A stretch of 64,000 nt of DNA from Rebecca billardiae RCC1528 (lineage: Eukaryota > Haptophyta). The notes beneath the pieces were generated by a model, which saw nothing but the letters and a program-made list of their open reading frames with translations, had not been told where the DNA came from and ran no database searches. Position numbers and translations under genes: made by a program. Below, piece after piece: positions 1-10,018 of this stretch. The stretch is from NCBI GenBank assembly GCA_965240325.2, contig OZ251227.1:3100001-3164000 (forward strand). The letters are read 5' to 3'. Every line of letters starts with the position of its first letter. The stretch's first letter is position 1.

Positions 1-248
1 ACGTGTGTGAACTGCAGTGTCTGAGATCGACGATCGTCATCGTCGCCTAGCTACATTCGGGTTCCAGTGCGTTGTTGCTTGGGGCCGCCGCTGCGGTCGC
101 ACGGTCGCTCACGCGCTCAGCAGCCCATGAAGACTTGAGGCGAAGAACTGGGCCCACACGGCAGGCCTCAGCTGGCTCCGGTAGTCGTATCTTCGCTGTG
201 CTTTCGACAGCCCCGCGCGGGCGCGGATTGACCATCGTTCGGGCAATC
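1..248. other. 5' flank of the phytyl ester synthase-like gene
   Basis: The downstream reading frame is open back to position 72, but only through a TTG codon. There is no in-frame ATG before 249. I see no promoter motif that I can defend; it is probably 5' UTR and promoter. Confidence 0.4.
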
Positions 249-2453
249 ATGTCCGCCGCGCGCTCGGGGCGCCGGCTCGTTGTTGCTGCGTGCGTGCTGC
301 TGCTGCCGCACTGCCAGGCGGGGCTGCGCCTCGGCCCAGTGCTGCCACCGCGCGCGCCCGCGCCAGCTCGCGCCGTGGACGAACGCCTCGCCGTCCTCTT
401 CGTCCCCGGCATCGACGGCACCGGCCGCTGCGGCCAGCGGCAGTGGCGCCGGCTGCAGCACTGGACGCGGTCGATCGACGCTCTGACGATCGACCCGGAT
501 GACCGCTCGTCCTTCGAGGAGATCGTTGCGTTCGTCCTCGAGGGCCTGCGCGAGCGCCGCGCTGCCGGGTGCCGCACCCTCCTCGTCGGCGAGAGCCTCG
601 GCGGCGTGATCGCCCTGGGCGCCGCGATCGCCGAGCCGCGGCTCATCGACTCGCTCGCGCTCTTCAACCCGGCGACGTCGATCACGCGCTCGTGGATCCG
701 GCCGGTGAGCCAGCTCGTGGCGAGCTACCTGCCCGACTCGCTGTACACCTCGCTGCCCGGCGTGATCACGCCCCTGTTTGGCGGGATCTCGTGGCCAGAG
801 GCGCTCGTCGGCCGCGAGGTGGGGCTGCCCGCGCCCGCGGAGCTGCTCGAGGTCGGGCGCGCGCTCTCGGCGGTGCTCCCCGCGCAGACGCTGGCGCATC
901 GGCTCGGCGTGCTCGAGGACGGCAGCGCGCGCGTCAACGCGCGCCTCGACGCGGCGGGCGCGGCCGGCGGCGCCTCATGGCCGTGGGCGGCGCGGTGCGC
1001 GCTCGTCGCCACCAGCGCCGATCTCGTCCTGCCCTCGGCGGAGGAGACGGCGCGGCTGCAGCGCTGCCTCCCCGGCGCGTACCGCGAGGTGGTGGATGGC
1101 CCGGGGCACGTGTGCCTCGACGACGAGCGCGTCAACCTCGTGCAGCTCCTGCTCAGCGCCGGCTGCTTTGACGTGCCGAGGGCGGCGGCTGCGCCGCCCG
1201 CGCCGACAGCGCCGCAGCCACCCGAGCGGCCGCAGCCGCCGCCCGTGCAGCCGCCACCAGCGAAGCAGGAGGCGCAGGCGGCTGCGCCGCCCGCGCCGAC
1301 AGCGCCGCAGCCACCCGAGCGGCCGCAGCCGCCGCCCGTGCCGCAGCCGCCACCAGCGAAGCAGGAGGCGCAGGCGGGCGTGCCGCCCGCGCCGACAGTG
1401 CCGCGGCCACCTGAGCGGCCGCAGCCGCCGCCCGTGCAGCAGCCGCCGCCGCAGCAGCAAGCGCAGGCGGGCGTGCAAAGCGCGACGCGCGCCGCGCGCG
1501 CGGCGCAGCGCGTCGCCAAGCCGGCGGGTCGGCTGGTGCCGCCGTCCCCGCTCGCGGACGAGCGGATCTCGCAGCTCGAGGGCGTGGCCAAGCTGGTGAG
1601 TCCGGTGTTCTTCAGCACGCGGCCGGACGGCTCGATCGAGCGCGGCGTGCACGCGGTGCCGCTGCCGTCCGAGCTCGGCGGCCGGCCGGTCCTGTTCGTC
1701 GGGAACCACCAGCTGATGGGACTGGACGGACCGCTGCTGGTGCGCGAGCTGCTGCTTGAGCGCGGCACGCTCGTGCGCTCGCTCGTCTTCCCCGCGCTGA
1801 TGGACGGCAGCTCGCCGCTCGAGCCGCTCGAGTACCCGCCGCGCGGCACGGCGGACGTCTTCAAGGCGTACGGCGCGCGGCCCGCGAGCGCGCGCGCGCT
1901 GCTGTCGCTACTCGGCGCGGGCGAGGCTGTGCTCCTGTTCCCCGGCGGCGGGCGCGAGGTGTTCAAGCGCAAGGGCGAGCGGTACCGGCTCTTCTGGCCG
2001 AGCGCGCCGGACCTCGTCCGCCTCGCCGCGCGGTGCGACGCGCTGCTCGTGCCCTTCTCCGGCGTGGGCTCGGACGAGCTCGTGGAGCTCCTGCTCGACA
2101 CGGACGAGCTACTGGCGTTACCCGGCCTCGGGCCGTGGCTGCGCGAGCGCGCGAGCGCGCTGCCCTCGCTCGTGCCAGACGACTACTTCGTGCCGCCGCT
2201 GATCGCGCCGCGCGCCGACGGGCTGCCGCGGCACTACTGGCTCTTCGGCAAGCCGCTGGACACGCGCCAGCTCGACGCGACCGACGCGGGCGCGGTGCGC
2301 GCCGCGTACGACGGCCTGCAGGCGAGCGTGGCGGAGGGCGTCGAGCTGCTGCTTCGCAAGCGCGAGGAGGACCCGTTCGCCAACTTTGCGCTGCGCACGG
2401 CGTACGAGCAGCTCGTCGACGGCAAGCAGGCGCCGAGCTGGACCCCGCAGTAG
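249..2453 (+). CDS. Phytyl ester synthase / diacylglycerol acyltransferase-like protein, plastid
   Basis: This 734-residue protein has the two-module layout of plant phytyl ester synthases (PES/ELT family), which esterify phytol or diacylglycerol with fatty acids in plastids. Residues about 45-310 are an alpha/beta hydrolase with GESLGG (Ser116) and a late GPGH (His287). Residues about 460-700 are an LPLAT-type acyltransferase with NHQLMGLD (His487-Asp493) and FPGGGREVFKRKGE near residue 564. The spacing is H-x5-D, one residue longer than the common H-x4-D. The modules are joined by a proline-rich repeat linker. I chose the ATG at 249 because it is the first in frame. It gives a hydrophobic segment, VVAACVLLLPHC, ahead of an Arg/Pro/Ala-rich stretch, as in a bipartite plastid leader. 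No intron is evident. Family assignment is firm; the acyl acceptor is inferred. Confidence 0.82.
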   Translation: MSAARSGRRLVVAACVLLLPHCQAGLRLGPVLPPRAPAPARAVDERLAVLFVPGIDGTGRCGQRQWRRLQHWTRSIDALTIDPDDRSSFEEIVAFVLEGLRERRAAGCRTLLVGESLGGVIALGAAIAEPRLIDSLALFNPATSITRSWIRPVSQLVASYLPDSLYTSLPGVITPLFGGISWPEALVGREVGLPAPAELLEVGRALSAVLPAQTLAHRLGVLEDGSARVNARLDAAGAAGGASWPWAARCALVATSADLVLPSAEETARLQRCLPGAYREVVDGPGHVCLDDERVNLVQLLLSAGCFDVPRAAAAPPAPTAPQPPERPQPPPVQPPPAKQEAQAAAPPAPTAPQPPERPQPPPVPQPPPAKQEAQAGVPPAPTVPRPPERPQPPPVQQPPPQQQAQAGVQSATRAARAAQRVAKPAGRLVPPSPLADERISQLEGVAKLVSPVFFSTRPDGSIERGVHAVPLPSELGGRPVLFVGNHQLMGLDGPLLVRELLLERGTLVRSLVFPALMDGSSPLEPLEYPPRGTADVFKAYGARPASARALLSLLGAGEAVLLFPGGGREVFKRKGERYRLFWPSAPDLVRLAARCDALLVPFSGVGSDELVELLLDTDELLALPGLGPWLRERASALPSLVPDDYFVPPLIAPRADGLPRHYWLFGKPLDTRQLDATDAGAVRAAYDGLQASVAEGVELLLRKREEDPFANFALRTAYEQLVDGKQAPSWTPQ
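1188..1470 (+). repeat. Three tandem repeats of about 95 bp coding a proline-rich linker
   Basis: Three near-identical in-frame units encode APTAPQPPERPQPPPV followed by Gln/Pro and KQEAQA. They lie between the hydrolase and acyltransferase modules. Units 1 and 2 are almost identical in DNA, and unit 3 is more diverged, so expansion looks recent. Confidence 0.9.
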
Positions 2454-3110
2454 CCAGTACGCATGTCTGATCGTCAGGCATCTCTGCCGAAGCGCGCCGC
2501 GCGCGCGCGGCCGCCGCTTCGCTCTTCGGTCTTCCTAGTCTTCCGCCCCGCTCGAGGCCAACGGACGGCTCGCGTCCGTCCGCACAGCAGCACGCCAGCG
2601 GCCGCAGAGTCTGGTCGAGTCTCACGCAGACGAGAGTCTGAGGCGCCTGCCTGGCAGCTGTGCGCGCAGCGACCGTGCCGCCGCTCCCCAGTGGCGAGGC
2701 TGAAGCCTGCTGGCCGCCGGGGGCCGCTGCGGCTGCCCCGCCGGCGCCGCCGCCAGCGCAATGCGTGCGTGAACCGTTATTGAATATTGCCGTGATCTGC
2801 TATGATAGACCAGCTGCCGTGTGATAGTGGCGCGGTGTCGATCGGCGGCCGTCGTTATCACGCCTTAACCAAGTGTTAGATACAAAGTGAGTAAAGTCGG
2901 TGACTGTTCATGGGGGTATCTAGTAATTGACCACCCGGACTCGCACGCATCCGATCCGCTGCTGCTCACCACCTGCCGGATCCAGAGCAGCAGAAAGGAG
3001 CAGCAGAGATCAAGAGTTTGCGCGGTGATCAGCGCAAGTTCAGGCGCAAGTGGGGGGTCTGTGAAGGAGGCTCAACCGCTCCGCCCCCGTCGAGGCGGGG
3101 AGCAGGGAAG
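2454..3110. other. Intergenic region with one dispersed repeat word
   Basis: No convincing gene. An AT-richer pocket at about 2775-2900 carries the dispersed 20-bp word (2857-2876) found again at 9811 and 20605. The bestrophin frame is open back to 3018 through a TTG codon only. Confidence 0.5.
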
Positions 3111-6002
3111 ATGCCGTCCCAAGCGACGTCGCCGGCGCCGGCGAGGGTGGCGCGGACGGTGGACATCAAGACCTCGCCCCGAGCAGGCGAGGGCGTGGAG
3201 GAGGTGTGGGCCTTCTCCGCCTCCGACAACCCGCCCGCGAGCGCGCACGAGACGCACCGCTCGTCCCAATCCGACCCGGTCGAGCCGCACGAGAACGGTT
3301 CGGGCGAGAACGCGTCGCCGAGCAGGAAGGCGCGGCTCTCGTCGAAGTCGTTCTACGCGCGCCGCGCGCGCACCAACCCGCCCACGCCGAAGCGCGGCTC
3401 GACGACCACGTGGGACCCCACGACCGCGCAGCAGGCGCACGCGCAGACGGAGGCTGGGTCATCAGCGGGCCCGGCGTCGCCCTCGAAGTTCACCTCGTTC
3501 TATCGGCGGAAGCAGCGGGAGCAGCACAAGGACCCGCCGACGCCCAAGACGAGCGCGGGCCGGGACGAGGAGGTCTGGTCCTTCGCGAGCGAGGAGGTGC
3601 CCGGCGCCGAGGGCGCGCAGGGGCAGGGCGGGCGCGCGTACCGATCGCAGTCGTCTCGCTTCTCACAGCCCGCGCAGCGCATGCTGCTGGGCACGTCGCT
3701 GCTGCGGCGGCAGCAGCGGTTCGTGAGCGTGCCGCTGCAGCTCACCGACGAGCACACGGTCAACCGCATCAAGGCGTGCGTCAACGTGCGCGGCTCGGTC
3801 ATCCCGCGGATCATGGGCTCGCTGGTGGTGTGCGCCGGGCTCGGGATCCTGGGCGCGTGGTGCGCGATGGAGGAGATCTTCCGGATCCCGCCGTACTGGC
3901 ACCAGATGGTGGTGATGCCGCTGGGCTTCCTGCTCGTCTTCCGCTCGACGCTCGCGTACAACCGGTACTGGGAGGCGCGCGGCCACATCGGCGTGTGCAT
4001 GAACACGCTCGACAAGTGGGCGATGTGCGTGCGGGCGTTCGTGCGGAAGAACGCCGACGACCCGAGCGGCGAGGTGAAGGGCGTGTTCAGCAAGTCGGTG
4101 AGCGCGCTCGTGCTCGACGAGGCGCTGCGGCTGTCGAAGGTGCTGATCTACCTCTCCATCAAGGAGCTGCAGCAGGACCGCGACTACGAGGACTTCCCGG
4201 GTGCGCGCGCGTGACCACGGCCGCGCGCGCGCGCATTCATTCCTCGGCGCGCTTCTATCGGCCAGGCCCAGCGCAGCGGAGCCTGGCGCCCGCGACGCCC
4301 GCTGCGCCCGCGCCGTGCGCCCGCGTGCGGCGCGCGGCCGGCGCGCGCGCGCGGTGGCGACGCCGCTCACGACACTCGCGCCCCCACGCGCCCCCGCCGC
4401 GCGCGCGCGCTCCACGCGCCGCCAGTCCAACTGACGCCTGCGGAAGTGGACCAGCTGCGCACCAACAGGCAGATGATTGCGGTGGTGATTGCGTGGCTCT
4501 CCGACCTGAACGCGGCGCTGTTCCACACGCGGATGATCGGCGACCAGCAGCTGGTGTGGCTGCAGGAGACCATCCAGAACTACGGGCTGGCGATCGCGGG
4601 CGCGCTCAAGATCAAGTCCACGCCGCTGCCCATCGCGTACGCGCGCGCGCTCGAGCCGCGCGCGCGCGAGCCTCGCGCAACGCGCGGCGCGCGCGCGATG
4701 ATTCGTGATGTGCTGTACCTCTGCTCTGTCCTCTCCGCCTCCCTCCTGCCGCCTGCCTGCGTGCCTGTGTGTGCGCGTGAATGCGGACCGCGTGGTGCGC
4801 GGTGCGCGCGCCCCGCCGTGACGCTCACGCGCCTTCGTCCCTCCGCCCCGCTTCCGCCCGCTCGCGCCGGCCGGCCGCGCGCGCGCTCGACCACGCGCGC
4901 GTCGGTGCGTCCTCTCTCGCTCTGTGTCTGTCCGGCCGTGCGCTGCTGCAGCTATGCTCAGATGCTCACCTGGCTGCTGTACATCTTCGTGCTCTCGATC
5001 CCGTTCGTCTTCGCGGGCGTGTTCAAGGACTCCCTCGCCGATCTCGAGGGCGAGCGGCGCGGCGGCCGCTTCGACGAGTATGGCCGCCCCATCGCGCCGA
5101 CCGTGCCGCTGATGATTTTCAGCGCGGTCGCGTCCTTTTTCCTCGCGTTTGCGCTGCTCGGAATCAACGCGACCGCGGAGGAGCTCGAGGACCCGTTCGG
5201 CAACGACGACAACGACCTGCCGATGCGCGACTTCCTGCAGGCGACGACGGACACGCTCGAGTTCGTGCTGCAGTCCTCAGACCTCCTCTCCGACCCGACG
5301 CAGGCCGACGAGGCAAACTCGGAGCACGACACGCCGGCGGGCTCGCCCACGCGCCGAAAGTCGCAGCGGCCGGCGGCCGACCGCAACATCCCGGACAAGG
5401 CGATCAGCCACGCGCCGAAGAAGTCCATCTTCAAGACGGTGCAGCTGGCGAACCAGCTGCGCAGGCGAATGCCCTCGGTCGCGCGGCTCAACCTGCCCGG
5501 CGCGCCCGCGGCCGAGACGCCGCGCGGCTCGCGCAACGAGACGCCGCGCGGCTCGAAGCGCGACACACCGCGCGGCTCGCGGCAGCCGTCGCGCGAGCGC
5601 GAGGGCGGCGTCACCACGCCGCGCGAGCGCACCGGCAAGCGCTGGCACCCCTTCGACCGCGGCGGCAGCTCGAGCGTCAACGCGGGCACGGCCGTCACCC
5701 GAGCTGTCTTCTCCGCCGTACCAAAGGAGGCCAAGTCAGTGCGCATCGCGCCGGACAGCACGGCGCGCGCGGGCTCGCCGTCCGAGGCGGCGCGCGGCGC
5801 GACGCGCACGGGCTCGCGCGAGACGGATGCCGGCACGGCCGCGGGCGGCGCGCACGACCACGCGCAGGACGTGGCGGACGCCGATGGCGGGCAGGTGGTG
5901 AGGATCATCCACCTAGGCGACAGCCGAGCGACCTCCAACTTCGGGGCCACGTCGAATGACGACTCGCCCGACGTGCGCAGGTTGATACCGCCGCAGGTCT
6001 GA
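3111..6002 (+). CDS. Bestrophin-like (UPF0187/RFP-TM) anion channel, three exons
   Basis: Exons are 3111-4200, 4426-4636 and 4952-6002, giving 783 residues. Both introns are GT-AG (4201-4425, phase 1; 4637-4951, phase 2) and splice the frame exactly, producing DFP-V-QLTPAEVDQLR and PLPIA-YAQMLTWLL. The bestrophin signature VFRSTLAYNRYWEARGHIG is visible, with hydrophobic segments at VVCAGLGILGAWC, MVVMPLGFLLVF, LLYIFVLSIPFVFAG and LMIFSAVASFFLAFALLGI. The family forms chloride/bicarbonate channels, and in algae some feed bicarbonate to the plastid. Here the N-terminus (about 210 residues) and C-terminus (about 270 residues) are long, polar and probably disordered. The tail holds a triple ETPRGSR/DTPRGSR repeat. 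The start is the first in-frame ATG. Location and ion are not determinable. Confidence 0.85.
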
Positions 6003-6386
6003 CGAGCATGGCAGCTATGATTATTCACGAGTGACGGCGGCGGTGGCGGCGGATGTCGGCGTGCGCAGGAGGCGGCCCGGCCCAGTGCCGTGCCCGCTAC
6101 CCCGCGACCAGCGAGCTCGCGCGTGCGCCACGCCGAGGGCGCTGCCAGTAGCCGTCACGTCGAGGCGCCCGGGCAGACTCGGGCGAGCGGACTGACCGGT
6201 GGGCTCGCCAGGAATCGCAGCATCAGTAGACAGTACCGTCTGAGACTGAGTGCAGACTTTTCGGCATTAATGGGACCCTGTCCCTGGTGCCGTCGTGTGT
6301 CAAGCTGCTCCGGGGACGAAACCGAAATCGGACTGTCGGACTCGACGTTACTTGTGCCGGCAACCGGCGGCGTCGTTCGATGAACC
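6003..6386. other. Intergenic, probable 3' UTR and promoter
   Basis: No gene seen. It lies between two plus-strand genes and presumably holds the end of one transcript and the promoter of the next. No motif stands out. Confidence 0.4.
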
Positions 6387-7245
6387 ATGGCAGACCTCGA
6401 TGCGCGCCAGCGCATCGAGGCCGTGCACTCGATGCCCGCGGCGGGCAAGTCCACGCGATCGCTGAATAACTCGTCGTACGCGTACTTCGATCCGCACCAG
6501 AAGAACACGGTCATCATCGAGCAGTACACAAAGCCGTTCCGCAAGCCGTCGACCGAGGCCCAGCACGGCACGGCGCACTCGACGCCCGAGATGTGGCAGG
6601 TGATGCAGTACGACCACAGCGCGACGTGGAGGCCGGAGCAGGGGCTGGCCTCGACGCGCTTCGGCAAAGGGTTCACGCGGAGGCAAGCCAGTGTCATCAA
6701 CCCGTACGCCGACCGTATCAGGCACGAGGAGGCCAGCCAGCAGCGCTCGGAGGCGATGCGCGAATTCCGACGCGCGTACCTGACCGAGAAGGTCACCTTC
6801 CGGCAGAACGGGTACAACGTGATCACGGGCGAGGAGCTCGCGCCGGAGAAGGCGGCCCGGCGCCCTGAGCGTCGGCACGTGCGCGACTTCGACCGCTCGA
6901 GCGGGCCGGGCTCGGACAAGCCAGCGTTTCGTCTGAAGGACTCGACAGCGCGCTTCCACGCGACGGGTGCGTGCGAGCGTCAGCGCGCGCGCGCGCGCGC
7001 GCGCGCGAGCGCGGGCCTGCCGGCGCGGCATTGACGCCCGCGCCACCGGCCGCGCGCGCGCCGCTCGTCCTGCCGCGCGCTCGTGCGCAGCGGAGCAGAT
7101 GCCCCGCCGCCCGGCACGCACGGCCAACCTCGTGCGCGAGGGCATTCAGCCCTCGCAGCGCACATCGACCATCATCGGCGTGGGCAAGACCATTCGCCAC
7201 GAGATCCCGAGCAAGGGAATAGCGGATGCGTTCCCTCCCGAGTGA
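6387..7245 (+). CDS. Conserved-looking protein of unknown function, two exons
   Basis: Exons 6387-6966 and 7091-7245 encode 244 residues. The intron (6967-7090) starts GTGCGT, ends GCAG, is phase 1, and contains an alternating CG tract. The protein is hydrophilic and charged, without membrane segments or signal peptide. Coding-like segments include KNTVIIEQYTKPFRKPSTEA, NPYADRIRHEEASQQRSEAM, and a C-terminal TSTIIGVGKTIRHEIPSKGI. The style (Tyr, Pro and Arg in short conserved blocks without a fold motif) recalls axonemal or microtubule-associated proteins of flagellates. That is an impression, not an identification. Confidence 0.62.
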
Positions 7246-8389
7246 GGCGCGGGTACGCCTGCCGCCCGTGCCGAGCTGCCGTGTCCAGCACGCCGAGTGA
7301 GCCCCGCAGCACTCGCAGACCGCGACGGCCTGTCTGCCAGGCCTGTTGCCGCATGCGTCCTGGCGGCTGGCCTGCGACAGCACCGGGTGACCTGTGACTC
7401 GCAGGCTGGGTTGTCTTTCGGACGGCGCGATTACGTGTCGTCGTGAGGCCCACGGTAGCCTCATCGCAGGCAACAAGTCGCTGCGCGACGTGGAGCCGCC
7501 GACAGATTGAGATGGCACGGACGAGACGGCACGGATTCGAAGATCACATTGGATCAATGGATGGAGTGACGCGATGATTCTGAACTTGAAGGAGTGAATA
7601 AGGACAATCTGATCGTCGTGATTCGTGATTCGTGTCAGCCGTAACCGTGGTCGATGCTTCGGCGCAGCAGTGGCAATGACAGTGGTGTGAGCACGTTATT
7701 TAGATTTTAGTAGTTAGCAGCTGATTAGTAGACGTTATATATGTGGTGTTATTGGTACAATAACTGAGTGTGTACGAGCTGCGTGACGGCGGGGCTCGCC
7801 GTGTGGCCTCTCACTCTGTTGCACCCAGTTCGCAGAATTCGTCATGAACCTTCTACGGGTACACGGCTGGCTGCTGCATCACCTGGAGTGAGATGGCTTC
7901 TCGGCCACTCGGGCGCTTCCGAGCCATTCCACTTCTTCGCAAGGCGAGCTGCTCTAAGGCGGCTCTTGTCGCCCCCCTCGGAGCCCCAAAGGGCATTCGG
8001 CGGGTATCATCGGCGCGCACCTCGCTCCTCGATCGCGCGAGGTAGGACTCGGCAGCGCACAACAGCTGCGCGCCAGACACCTCTCGCCTCGACCTCCAGC
8101 AGAGGATGCCCAACTCGTCTCAGCAAGCCGCTCGGCTGCGCACCTACCGCCGCACGCCCGAGCCGCGCATTGCCACGACCAGCAGCTGCTTTGTTTGGCC
8201 CGCCCTTCCCGCCCATGTCTGTCTGTCTGTCTGGCTTGCCGGTCCTGCCAGCCAGAGGCCTGTTCATCACGGTGGGCGCGCGGACAGCGCCTGATGCGGG
8301 TCCAGACCACAGTGAGTGCCTCAACGAGGATCACCGAGCCGGCCACTCCCACTGCGGACACGCGCCACTCGTCTGATCAACGATCCCCA
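7246..8389. other. Intergenic, no gene recognised
   Basis: Open frames here (for example 7768-8376) have no recognisable protein features. An AT-richer pocket sits at about 7540-7770 and a short TCTG run near 8216. It ends at the (TA)n that opens retroelement copy A. Confidence 0.4.
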
Positions 8390-8408
8390 CATATATATAT
8401 ATATATAT

Positions 8409-9164
8409 ATGATCCGCGTGCTGGCGGGGTTCTTCCGCACGTACGCCGGTGTGTACGCCGTGCCGGAGGACACCTGGATCTTCGGCTCGGTGCACGCCCA
8501 GTCCACCGCCCAGGCGCAGGCGGTGCTCGGCACGGACCGCAAGCGCGTGCCGGTGGTGGACCTGAGTGCCGAGGTGCACGGCAACTGTACCCTGTTCGAG
8601 GTCAAGACCATCTCGCTGAGCCAGTCGCGCTACAGGGTGAGCGACGGCCGCAACGGTGCGGTGCGCCACCGCGCGGAACTCGTCCCGCGCGAGCGGCGCA
8701 AGCAGCTGCAGCTCCTCGACCGCGAGGTCTACGGCACGCTTGAGGGCCAGGTGGGCCCATACGAGGCGCGGCTCGACACCTTCCCCGCGATCGTCCCGAT
8801 TGTCGTGGGGGCGTTCGGCGAGTGGAGCGCGGAGGTGGACCTCACCCTCAAGAAGATCGCCAAGATGGGGCGGGACACGTGGCGCGCGCGCCTCAGCGCG
8901 CCCTCGCGCCCGGCCGCCGAGCGCGCGCTGCTCGGCACCATGCGGCGCGAGCTGGGCATGCGCTGCCTGCGTGGCCAGGCCAAGATGCTCATCGCCCGCG
9001 CGCGCATGGCGCACGTGCGCCCGGGGGCACGCGCCCGCGGGGGCGCTGCATACGACGACTACTTCGAGACGACGGCTGACGACGCGTGGCACCGCGACCA
9101 CCGCGGTGGCGCGCGCGCGTCGACGCCAGACGGTGCGTCGAGCTTCCGCTCGGCGATGGAGTGA
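8409..9164 (+). pseudogene. C-terminal piece of a retroelement ORF with a PD-(D/E)XK-like endonuclease motif
   Basis: The frame gives 251 residues from an ATG that falls at the end of the TA run, so the N-terminus is probably truncated. VVDLSAEV (Asp51) is followed 13 residues later by FEVK (Glu64, Lys66), which matches the D-x(n)-(D/E)xK core of restriction-like endonucleases. Next comes a segment of the form FPAIVPIVVGAFGEWSAEVD, reminiscent of the C-terminal region of algal reverse-transcriptase ORFs. The end, RGQAKMLIARARMAH and ASTPDGASSF, is shared in DNA with copies B and C. An independent host nuclease is the main alternative. Confidence 0.5.
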
Positions 9165-9287
9165 TGGGCGACTACGAGGGGGGGGGGGACGACGGCGAGG
9201 AGCGCTGATCCTGGTGTTTGTCTCTGCTGCTCGATCTGCTGCTACATTCTTGCTGACTCTGACGCCTGCCCGTTGCATACCACGTCG

Positions 9288-9289
<2 letters not shown>

Positions 9290-9362
<73 letters not shown>
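9290..9362. repeat. (TA)n microsatellite, about 73 bp
   Basis: An uninterrupted TA dinucleotide run follows directly after the conserved 3' end of copy A. The junction ACGTCGTTAATAT is the same as in copy B. Confidence 0.97.
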
Positions 9363-9364
<2 letters not shown>

Positions 9365-9603
9365 GGCCCGCGGTGCAGGGCGGAGCGCGTAGCGTGGAGC
9401 CCCGCCGGGGGCCCTCACTACGTTGTCAAAAAGATCTTTTGATCAAAGAAAAGGGGACGGGGGACGATTTTTACGGTTGTTGGAGGGTGAGTTTTCGCTT
9501 TTTCGAGGGGTAGATAGCTCTCTATCGCAAGATGCGGTTGACGAAATAGGCGCGCCCGGACGTGAGTAATAAGAAAGATCGAAGGCCGCTGGCCGTCACT
9601 TTG

Positions 9604-9834
9604 TCAGTAAAGTTTAGTCATCGTGTCATCGACGCTATTGAAAACTTGGTCGCCGGTCCAAGGGCCGTATTGTTTTGACAAAGTGCATGTGCATGGGTCA
9701 TATACTACGACTGTTTCAAACTGCATGTCGGCGTACCGAGCGCGCTGTTTGCCGGTTTGCATTATTTTGCGCACGCGGGGGTCATATTGAAAAAACCGTA
9801 GTAAACTGTAATCACGCCTTAACCAAGTGTGCAC
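9604..9834 (-). CDS. Short AT-richer ORF of unknown origin
   Basis: Seventy-six residues with balanced composition (for example VVVYDPCTCTLSKQYGPWTG and NSVDDTMTKLY), unlike the Ala/Arg-rich noise frames of this genome. Its codons use A/T at third positions far more than the neighbours. The first codons lie inside the dispersed repeat at 9811-9844, so the start may be part of a mobile sequence. I do not recognise the protein. It may be a transferred or element-borne fragment. Confidence 0.3.
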   Translation of the reverse strand: MHTWLRRDYSLLRFFQYDPRVRKIMQTGKQRARYADMQFETVVVYDPCTCTLSKQYGPWTGDQVFNSVDDTMTKLY

Positions 9835-9844
9835 GTTAAAACAT
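9811..9844 (+). repeat. Dispersed repeat word, copy 2
   Basis: ATCACGCCTTAACCAAGTGT followed by GCACGTTAAAACAT. The first 20 bp also occur at 2857-2876 and 20605-20624. The extended 34-bp form occurs at 20605-20638, and partial inverted forms at about 28850-28877 and 30407-30440. GTAAACTGTA words lie close by each time. Confidence 0.85.
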
Positions 9845-10018
9845 GGTAAATGGTAGAATATCGGGTTGAAGAATACTAACGACGAAGCTTTGCGCTCGCG
9901 TGGCTCGAGCGCGAGATGGATGAACCTCCTTTGCCATAATATGAAAGAAAAACGGGTTACCCGCCCGCCAGCGTCTCGCGACGAGGACGGGTGCCCTTAA
10001 GCGGCAAGCGCGCACATC

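Larger units (their letters stand above)
8390..9363 (+). mobile_element. Truncated retroelement-like copy A bounded by (TA)n
   Basis: An open frame (8409-9164) and a 3' tail are flanked by (TA)n at both ends: about 20 bp at 8390-8410 and about 73 bp at 9290-9362. The same 3' sequence recurs at 24254-24745 (minus) and about 40600-41020 (plus), each time starting at a different internal point. That is the pattern of 5' truncation in target-primed reverse transcription. Copy B also abuts a long (TA)n at its 3' end. I infer a non-LTR element that inserts at, or ends in, TA repeats. No reverse transcriptase is present in any of the three copies. Confidence 0.65.

Noticed and set aside
725-2101. 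Long minus-strand frame rich in Cys and Gly over the phytyl ester synthase-like gene
   Set aside because: It is the antisense shadow of the proline-rich repeats and GC-rich codons; no domain, and the plus strand has clear catalytic motifs.
7768-8376. Plus-strand open frame of about 200 codons
   Set aside because: Composition is noise-like (Arg/Pro/Ser), with no start context, domain or homology-like motif; overlapped by equally long frames on the other strand.
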